Made by a program: the position numbers and the translations under genes. A stretch of DNA of 35,203 bases, taken from positions 1-35,203 of the forward strand of contig CANRDE010000010.1 in NCBI GenBank assembly GCA_947629325.1. The letters run 5' to 3'. A model generated the notes under the pieces. It was not told the DNA's origin. It saw only the letters and a list, made by a program, of their open reading frames with translations, and searched no databases. How positions within the stretch are numbered: position 1 is the stretch's first letter; each line of letters starts with the position of its first letter. Positions 1-3,700 of this stretch are shown one piece after another. This DNA comes from an uncultured Bacilli bacterium. GTDB taxonomy: Bacteria; Bacillota_I; Bacilli_A; RF39; UBA660.

Positions 1-68
1 TTACTATTTCTACCAATTTAGTCTTACAAACTCTATTTAATTCTATTTTCTGAAATTTAACTTTTCAT

Positions 69-97
69 TTGAGCTTTATTAAATTTTGTGGTATTAT
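69..97 (+). promoter_or_regulatory. Candidate promoter of left-edge RNA
   Basis: A -35 TTGAGC at 69-74 and a -10 TATTAT at 92-97 are separated by exactly 17 bases, with transcription expected from about 104. It has the same -10 and spacer as the antitoxin promoter at 221-249. Nothing downstream before the terminator at 214-240 is a convincing gene, so it would drive a short untranslated RNA or the leader of a decayed gene. Confidence 0.4.
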
Positions 98-103
98 GTA
101 TAC

Positions 104-240
104 AGCGATTGATATTATATATATCAAGTTAAATGTTATTGAGAAAAGTTGTAGATTACTACGTTATTCGCACCAGATAGATACCAAACTCGGACTTCCG
201 AGTAGAAATAGAGAACGTACTTGATAAAAGTACGTTTTTA
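104..240 (+). ncRNA. Candidate structured small RNA, or 3' remnant of a first cassette
   Basis: From the predicted start near 104 to the terminator T-run there are four separate hairpins: TTGATAT/ATATCAA (109-127), GTAG/CTAC (151-162), ACTCGGA/TCCGAGT (188-203) and the terminator stem (214-236). The only reading frames are tiny; the longest starting on ATG is 133-180, 15 residues with no ribosome site. The last about 70 bases are repeated at 809-877, where they follow a decayed gene. The stretch may therefore be the tail of another degraded cassette rather than a dedicated RNA gene. I do not recognise the RNA family. Confidence 0.33.
214..240 (+). terminator. Intrinsic terminator whose loop carries the next -35 box
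   Basis: AACGTACTT at 214-222 pairs perfectly with AAGTACGTT at 228-236 and is followed by a T-run. The -35 hexamer TTGATA of the antitoxin promoter (221-226) lies across the end of the left arm and the loop. Transcription from the left is therefore stopped exactly where the next unit is started. Confidence 0.6.
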
Positions 241-249
241 TGTTATTAT
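221..249 (+). promoter_or_regulatory. Promoter of antitoxin RNA 1
   Basis: TTGATA (221-226), 17-base spacer, TATTAT (244-249); start expected near 256-258. The matching positions of copy 2 read TTGAAA, 17, TACTAT. Both hexamers and the spacing are thus kept while the surrounding sequence has changed. There is no LexA-like box here, so this promoter is expected to be constitutive. Confidence 0.55.
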
Positions 250-256
250 GTATTTG

Positions 257-370
257 TCAAAGGAATTTGCATAAAATAAAAAAGGAACATTCAATATGCT
301 AATGTTGAGTGTTGCCAAAAGATTGGTTTTCACCTAATTCAAAGCAGTTGAGTTGGGTGATTTTCTTTTT
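257..370 (+). ncRNA. Antisense RNA antitoxin 1 (type I)
   Basis: Predicted about 114-nt untranslated RNA. It has a 12-bp 5' hairpin (286-297 with 302-313, including G-U pairs), a small CCAA/TTGG hairpin, and a 12-bp terminator stem (331-342 with 348-359). The stems pair fully only on the plus strand; read as minus-strand RNA they have C-A mismatches, which favours plus-strand transcription. It is nested in the 3' untranslated part of the minus-strand peptide mRNA and reaches its stop codon. Its segment TCACCTAATT (330-339) is a near-direct repeat of TCACCCAACT in the mRNA leader (486-495). It can therefore also pair, with two wobbles, with the 5' leader of its target. This is the par(pAD1)-like two-site arrangement. 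Inferred, no expression evidence. Confidence 0.5.
331..370 (+). terminator. Terminator of antitoxin RNA 1
   Basis: Stem CACCTAATTCAA (331-342) with TTGAGTTGGGTG (348-359), 12 pairs including two or three G-U wobbles, then ATTTTCTTTTT. It overlaps the stop codon of the opposing peptide gene. Confidence 0.6.
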
Positions 371-452
371 ATATTAAAACTATAAATAGTAATAATACTA
401 ATAGTAAGATAAGAATTACTAAAGATAGAATAAAAAAATCCTTCTTGTTCAT
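369..452 (-). CDS. Small hydrophobic peptide, predicted type I toxin (27 aa)
   Basis: Starts ATG at 452 and stops TAA at 369-371. The N-terminus is MNKKDFF; residues 6-27 are almost only Ile, Leu, Val and Phe, long enough for one membrane helix. The ribosome site GGGAGG (460-465) is strong and 7 bases from the start. A short CUUC/GAAG hairpin directly before the ribosome site could damp translation, as the leader hairpin of Fst does. An antisense RNA overlaps its 3' end. Copy 2 (993-1082) encodes a peptide of the same size and design with different residues, which argues for selection at the protein level. Type I toxins of this build (Ibs, TisB, Fst) insert in the membrane and depolarise or halt the cell. 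I do not see close sequence identity to a named family, so toxicity is inferred. Confidence 0.6.
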   Translation of the reverse strand: MNKKDFFILSLVILILLLVLLLFIVLI

Positions 453-514
453 GCTATCGCCTCCCTTCTTTATGAAGTTTGGCAATCACCCAACTATTAA
501 ATGTTCCTAAAACA

Positions 515-543
515 ATTATATAGAACATTTGTTCATGGCACAA
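515..543 (-). promoter_or_regulatory. Promoter of peptide gene 1
   Basis: On the minus strand, TTGTGC (538-543), a 17-base spacer and a perfect TATAAT (515-520); start near 508, giving a leader of about 55 bases. A LexA-like inverted repeat fills the spacer, so repressor binding would block RNA polymerase. Confidence 0.65.
523..534. promoter_or_regulatory. LexA/DinR-like SOS box 1
   Basis: GAAC-ATTT-GTTC on the plus strand, GAAC-AAAT-GTTC on the minus strand. It fits the Bacillus LexA (DinR) consensus GAAC-RNRY-GTTY. It sits inside the spacer of the minus-strand peptide promoter, and its TTGTTC half is the -35 of a divergent plus-strand promoter (529-557). One repressor could therefore hold both directions off until DNA damage. 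The equivalent box in copy 2 is kept. Confidence 0.6.
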
Positions 544-557
544 TACTTTTATATTAA
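529..557 (+). promoter_or_regulatory. Divergent promoter towards decayed gene
   Basis: TTGTTC (529-534, part of the LexA-like box), 17-base spacer, TATTAA (552-557). The same elements at the same spacing precede the intact gene in copy 2. Confidence 0.4.
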
Positions 558-599
558 ATTTTTCTGATTTAGAAAACACACTTGCATATTGTCGTTCAA

Positions 600-820
600 T
601 ATACTTAAAGGGGAATAATTATAAATAATTTTAAAGAAGAAGCATATAAGATTTAAATATTGCACAAATATGAAAGCACTTTAAAAATAACGCTTTCTAT
701 ATAATGAAAGACGGAAGATTTGTTGTAAAAAAGGATTATGAAGAAAAAGATAGTTCTTACTATTACGAAATTCCAGATATTAAAGGTGTTATACTTCTTT
801 TTTTAAGGCACCATTGCTGA
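600..820 (+). pseudogene. Decayed cassette gene
   Basis: The leader is homologous to that of the gene at 1248-1889. After the AAAGGGG ribosome-site-like stretch (608-614), frames are short and broken. One open stretch, 704-820 (38 residues, N-terminus MKDGRFVV, a YYYEIPDI segment), ends just before the conserved hairpin-terminator block. I see no clear residue match between that fragment and the product of the intact gene, so it may be the tail of a different cargo gene. Taken as a degraded open reading frame, not a functional gene. Confidence 0.35.
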
Positions 821-851
821 TATTAAACTCGGACTTCCCGAGTGATAGTAA

Positions 852-877
852 AACGACTTGAAAAAAAGCCGTTTTTA
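852..877 (+). terminator. Terminator overlapping antitoxin promoter 2
   Basis: AACGACTT (852-859) pairs with AAGCCGTT (866-873) with one mismatch, followed by five Ts. As in copy 1, the next -35 box begins at the end of the left arm (858). Confidence 0.4.
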
Positions 878-886
878 TGTTACTAT
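858..886 (+). promoter_or_regulatory. Promoter of antitoxin RNA 2
   Basis: TTGAAA (858-863), 17-base spacer, TACTAT (881-886); start expected near 893. No LexA-like box. Confidence 0.55.
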
Positions 887-892
887 GTATTT

Positions 893-1003
893 GTCAAGGA
901 AACTTGCATAAAATAAAAAGGGATTACTTAACCTCGCGAGTTGAGTACTTACCTAAATTTGGTGAAGCACTTAATCTATGCTAGATTGAGTGCTATTTCT
1001 TTA
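893..1003 (+). ncRNA. Antisense RNA antitoxin 2 (type I)
   Basis: Predicted about 110-nt RNA with the same plan as antitoxin 1: a 5' hairpin built on TACTTAAC and GTTGAGTA, a short linker, then a 12-bp terminator stem (967-978 with 982-993). Its AAGCACTTAA (965-974) is a direct repeat of AAGCACTCAA in the leader of the opposing mRNA (about 1115-1124), so it can pair with the leader with one wobble. The pairing sequence differs from that of copy 1, but in each copy RNA and target still match. This suggests that each antitoxin is specific to its own toxin. Confidence 0.5.
967..1003 (+). terminator. Terminator of antitoxin RNA 2
   Basis: GCACTTAATCTA (967-978), loop TGC, TAGATTGAGTGC (982-993): 12 pairs with one wobble, then TATTTCTTTAT. 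It overlaps the stop codon of the opposing peptide gene. Confidence 0.6.
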
Positions 1004-1082
1004 TACATAGAATCATTACAGAGACTATTAATAAAATGATAATTAGTATTAGAAATGCGATTAATAAATCTTTTTTCTTCAT
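993..1082 (-). CDS. Small hydrophobic peptide, predicted type I toxin (29 aa)
   Basis: Starts ATG at 1082 and stops TAG at 993-995. The N-terminus is MKKKDLL, then about 20 Ile/Leu/Val/Ala-type residues, ending in CIKK: a single membrane helix with basic ends. The ribosome site AAAGGAGG is very strong. A CUUUC/GAAAG hairpin directly abuts it, the counterpart of the CUUC/GAAG hairpin of copy 1 with paired changes on both arms. Overlapped at its 3' end by antisense RNA 2. It shares only the design and the basic-Asp start (KKD) with the copy 1 peptide. Toxicity and membrane action are inferred from design and context. Confidence 0.62.
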   Translation of the reverse strand: MKKKDLLIAFLILIIILLIVSVMILCIKK

Positions 1083-1146
1083 AATATCAAGCCTCCTTTC
1101 CAAAAGAAAGTTGGCAAGCACTCAACAATTAAGTTTCCCTACAAAA

Positions 1147-1175
1147 ATTATATCAAACATTTGTTCTTGACGCAA
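1147..1175 (-). promoter_or_regulatory. Promoter of peptide gene 2
   Basis: On the minus strand, TTGCGT (1170-1175), 17-base spacer, perfect TATAAT (1147-1152). A LexA-like box lies in the spacer. Confidence 0.65.
1155..1166. promoter_or_regulatory. LexA/DinR-like SOS box 2
   Basis: Minus strand GAAC-AAAT-GTTT, still within the GAAC-RNRY-GTTY consensus. It is placed exactly as in copy 1, between -35 and -10 of the peptide promoter and over the -35 (TTGTTC, 1161-1166) of the divergent gene. Confidence 0.6.
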
Positions 1176-1189
1176 TACTTTTATATTAA
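1161..1189 (+). promoter_or_regulatory. Promoter of the cassette gene at 1248
   Basis: TTGTTC (1161-1166), 17-base spacer, TATTAA (1184-1189). The -35 is half of SOS box 2, so the gene is probably co-repressed with the peptide. Confidence 0.45.
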
Positions 1190-1247
1190 ATTTTGCCGAT
1201 TTAGAAAACACCTTTGCATTGTCAAAAACAATAAGAAGGTGATGATA

Positions 1248-1889
1248 TTGAAAATTTTAAGAAATAGTATAAGTGATAGTGAATTTTATAATTATTATTT
1301 AATAGATGGCAATAAAAAATTAGGAATAATATATTGCGATAATGGTGATTTATATTTTACTTCGTTTGATAGAAATCAAGAAACTGATTTTTTTATAACA
1401 AAAGAAAATATGATTATTTATAATTTATTTGATGCATTATATGAATCATTTAAAAAGGGAGATGTATTTCAAGTAAGTGACTACGAATTGTCACAATGTA
1501 GTGATATGTTTGAAAAAAGAAGATTATATACACGAATTGCCGAAGCAAACCAAAATTTAAAAAATAGCGAACTATATAAAAAGATTTTTAACGACGGAAA
1601 AATTATTTGGATTAGTGATGATAGTATCTCTTTTGATTATAGAAATGCTGATGCAATGACAATTAGTAATGAAGGCGAATATTATAAATTAAGATTTACT
1701 TATTATGAAAATACTTTTCCCAATTTAAGAAGTATTAGAATTCGAAATTCTCGTAGTAGATATAAACCTTTCAATGCTCTTATGATGGATTTTTTCAAAA
1801 ATTTACAAAATTACAATCCCGACTATCATCAAATATGTATAGAAGAATATTTATACGAACAAGAAAAACAAAGAAAATTATTAAAATAA
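1248..1889 (+). CDS. Unknown protein, divergent partner of SOS-type toxin cassette (213 aa)
   Basis: I do not recognise the family. TTG at 1248 is chosen as the start because AGAAGGTGA lies just upstream; ATG at 1242 is the alternative. Farther upstream codons overlap the promoter and LexA-like box, so a start at 1161 is not credible. The protein is soluble, with no signal or membrane helix, and is rich in Tyr, Asn, Ser and Asp. It has aromatic strands in the N-terminal half (LGIIYCDNGDLYF), a charged middle (SDMFEKRRLYTRIAEANQ) and a basic Arg-rich patch (RSIRIRNSRSRYK) near residues 164-177. That patch might bind nucleic acid, which is a guess. A hairpin terminator follows. It may be cargo of the cassette, such as an SOS response or defence effector, or a regulator. 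Confidence 0.6.
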   Translation: MKILRNSISDSEFYNYYLIDGNKKLGIIYCDNGDLYFTSFDRNQETDFFITKENMIIYNLFDALYESFKKGDVFQVSDYELSQCSDMFEKRRLYTRIAEANQNLKNSELYKKIFNDGKIIWISDDSISFDYRNADAMTISNEGEYYKLRFTYYENTFPNLRSIRIRNSRSRYKPFNALMMDFFKNLQNYNPDYHQICIEEYLYEQEKQRKLLK

Positions 1890-1953
1890 AGTTATCGTAC
1901 TTCTTTATTTAGGATACTCTATGTAAATAAACTTGGTAATTCGTAAACATAGA

Positions 1954-1978
1954 AACGACTTGCAAAGGTCGTTTTTTT
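1954..1978 (+). terminator. Terminator after cassette gene
   Basis: AACGACTT (1954-1961) with AGGTCGTT (1966-1973), 8 pairs with one wobble, then seven Ts. The preceding TAAACTTGG and the ACGACTTG motif match the hairpin-terminator blocks at 186-240 and 825-877, marking the right end of the array. Confidence 0.65.
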
Positions 1979-2096
1979 ATATTTGGTATTTATTATGAAA
2001 TGGATTTAAAATTTAATCTTTCATATAAAATTTAATAATTAAAAAAGTATACTTATTTTAAATTTGTTTAAATTAATTAATAACAAGGTGAATAAA

Positions 2097-3062
2097 TTGA
2101 AAAAAATTAAATTAAACAAACATTATTTTAAAATAATTTTTAAATTGGGAATTATATTATTAATTAGCGGAATTAGTCTATTCTCTTTTATAAATATTAA
2201 AAAACAGAAAGAATATAAAAAAACATTTACTTATAAATTAACTCAGCTAGGTTATAATAAAAATGAAATTGCTACTATCGAAAATACTTATCAAAATGAA
2301 GAAATAAATTATATTTTAAAACAAGAGAAAAATAATATTTTTTTAAATTTAGCACAAGAAAAATATTTTATCTATCGCAATTTTTATGATTATTTAAATT
2401 ATCAAAAAGAAAATAATACAGAAAATCTTAATTTAATCGTGGAAAAAGTTAATACTCATACTAATTCCGAATATTACTCTAACTCAATGGCTACTGATAC
2501 TTCTAAAAAAGAACTAATGCTAGTTAATAAATATCACTATTTAGACGAATCATACCAACCAGAAAATTTAATAATTATTCCTCCTACTTATGCATGGGGA
2601 GATTATGGTTCTCAACAAGCGACCGAAGAAACATATAATGCCTTTTTAAATATGTGGACCCAAGCCCATGAACAAGGTTATTATCTCATGGTTAATTCCT
2701 CTTATAGAACTTTTAAAGAACAAGAAAAAATATATAATAATTATAAAAAAAATTATGGCACTGTTTATGCCGATTCTATTGCGGCTCGTCCTGGATATTC
2801 TGAGCATCAGACGGGTTATACATTAGATATTTTTGAAAAAGGATATTCACAAGATAATTTTCATAATTCTGAGTCCTATAAATGGCTTATTGATAATGCC
2901 CATCAATATGGATTTATTTTAAGATATCCCGAAAGTAAAGAAGATATTACGGGCTATAATTATGAATCATGGCATTTTCGTTATGTCGGAAAAAAGGTAG
3001 CGACTTATATTCATGATAATAACATCACTTTTGATGAATATTATACTTACTTTACAGAGTAA
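2097..3062 (+). CDS. D-alanyl-D-alanine carboxypeptidase, M15B (VanY/DdcY-like)
   Basis: Zinc peptidase that trims the terminal D-Ala of peptidoglycan stem peptides on the outer face of the membrane. TTG at 2097 is used because AAGGTGA sits just upstream; the frame is open further left without a ribosome site. Residues 10-33 are one signal-anchor helix, then a charged linker. The M15B fold occupies about residues 140-315. The zinc-binding motifs are seen: SEHQTGYTLDI (His237, Asp244) and ESWHFRYVG (Glu290 catalytic, His293). The SSYRTFKEQ motif is also typical. It is alone in its unit, between terminators at 1954-1978 and 3045-3071, and stands before recU and the penicillin-binding protein gene. 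The family is clear; the exact substrate (D-Ala-D-Ala or other) is not shown. Confidence 0.9.
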   Translation: MKKIKLNKHYFKIIFKLGIILLISGISLFSFINIKKQKEYKKTFTYKLTQLGYNKNEIATIENTYQNEEINYILKQEKNNIFLNLAQEKYFIYRNFYDYLNYQKENNTENLNLIVEKVNTHTNSEYYSNSMATDTSKKELMLVNKYHYLDESYQPENLIIIPPTYAWGDYGSQQATEETYNAFLNMWTQAHEQGYYLMVNSSYRTFKEQEKIYNNYKKNYGTVYADSIAARPGYSEHQTGYTLDIFEKGYSQDNFHNSESYKWLIDNAHQYGFILRYPESKEDITGYNYESWHFRYVGKKVATYIHDNNITFDEYYTYFTE

Positions 3063-3071
3063 GTTTTTTTT
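3045..3071 (+). terminator. Terminator of the M15 peptidase gene
   Basis: ACTTACT (3045-3051) and AGTAAGT (3058-3064) flank a six-base loop and are followed by eight Ts. The stem includes the stop codon. Confidence 0.65.
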
Positions 3072-3103
3072 CTATCTAACATCTTTATAAATTCAATAAT
3101 TTT

Positions 3104-3112
3104 TGCTATAAT
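3104..3112 (+). promoter_or_regulatory. Extended -10 of recU-PBP1 operon
   Basis: TGC-TATAAT is an extended -10 with a perfect hexamer; no good -35 is seen. The start would fall near 3118, only just ahead of the AGGTGA ribosome site of recU (3120-3125). Confidence 0.45.
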
Positions 3113-3130
3113 TATAGCTAGGTGAAATGT

Positions 3131-3700
3131 GTGAATTATCCCAACAAAATAAACAAGGAATATCATAAAAACATTAACTATGCTAATCGGGGAATGGATT
3201 TAGAAGCCATAATAAATGATACAAATGAATACTTGTTAGAAAAAGACATTGCCTTAATTTATAAAAAGCCCACTCCTATTGGTGTAGTAAAAGTCAATTA
3301 TGAAAATAATAAACAGATTATTGAAAAAGCATATTTTGCCAGTCAATCAACTTTAGATTACAATGGACTTTATAGAGGAAAATATATTGAATTTGACGCT
3401 AAAAATACTGAATCCAAAACCTCTTTTCCTTTAAATAATGTTCATTTACATCAAATAAAACATATTAGAAATGTTATTAAACATAATGGCATTGTGTTTT
3501 TAATTATTCGAATTAATAATTTAATCTTTTTATTAAATGGGCCGGATTTTATAGAATATATTGACACTCACGATCGCAAAAGCATTCCTTTTAATTTTAT
3601 TAAGGAAAAAGGTTATGAATTAGAATATAATTATACAAAAGGATTAAATTATTTAAAATATGTAGATTTAATTGGAGGCTTTGAAAATGAAAAAAATTAA
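3131..3700 (+). CDS. recU: Holliday junction resolvase RecU
   Basis: Cuts four-way DNA junctions in recombinational repair and chromosome segregation. GTG at 3131 is chosen: it lies after AGGTGA with good spacing and gives an N-terminus MNYPNK that matches the MIRYPN start of Bacillus RecU; GTG at 3122 overlaps the ribosome site. Family signatures are clear: YANRGMDLE, the KKPTP stretch, DYNGLYRGKYIEFDAK with the acidic catalytic residues, and TSFPLNNVHLHQ. At 189 residues it is close to the usual 200. The 3' end overlaps the PBP1 gene by 14 bases, the conserved recU-ponA pair of Bacilli, so the two are co-transcribed. No LexA-like box is seen at its promoter. Confidence 0.93.
   Translation: MNYPNKINKEYHKNINYANRGMDLEAIINDTNEYLLEKDIALIYKKPTPIGVVKVNYENNKQIIEKAYFASQSTLDYNGLYRGKYIEFDAKNTESKTSFPLNNVHLHQIKHIRNVIKHNGIVFLIIRINNLIFLLNGPDFIEYIDTHDRKSIPFNFIKEKGYELEYNYTKGLNYLKYVDLIGGFENEKN

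Larger units (their letters stand above)
170..593. repeat. Tandem cassette repeat, copy 1
   Basis: This stretch is homologous along its length to 809-1223. It runs from a GCACCA motif through the CTCGGA hairpin, terminator, antitoxin promoter, antitoxin RNA, hydrophobic peptide gene, LexA-like box and the leader of the divergent gene. The two copies are clearly diverged, so the duplication is not recent. A third copy of only the hairpin-terminator end is at about 1929-1978. Confidence 0.7.
809..1223. repeat. Tandem cassette repeat, copy 2
   Basis: Homologous to 170-593 with the same ordered parts. The conserved start is GCACCA, then the AAACTCGGACTT hairpin (827-843), terminator and promoter, antitoxin, peptide gene, LexA-like box and the divergent leader ending at a TTGCAT...TTGTC-like stretch. 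Confidence 0.7.

Noticed and set aside
133-180. 15-residue frame starting at 133
   Set aside because: No ribosome site and no conserved counterpart; most likely chance or a remnant.
104-240. tracrRNA or CRISPR-associated RNA
   Set aside because: The hairpin-plus-terminator build prompted the idea, but there is no repeat array, no cas gene and no recognisable anti-repeat in the window.
283-510. Small mobile element with terminal inverted repeats
   Set aside because: The inverted similarity of 284-317 and 477-507 looks like element ends. It is better explained by toxin mRNA leader and 3' region pairing, because copy 2 keeps the pairing with other bases and there are no target-site duplications.
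1161-1247. Upstream extension of the 213-residue protein to 1161
   Set aside because: The extension lies over the promoter and the LexA-like box. The clear ribosome site is just before 1248, and the same bases are non-coding leader in copy 1.
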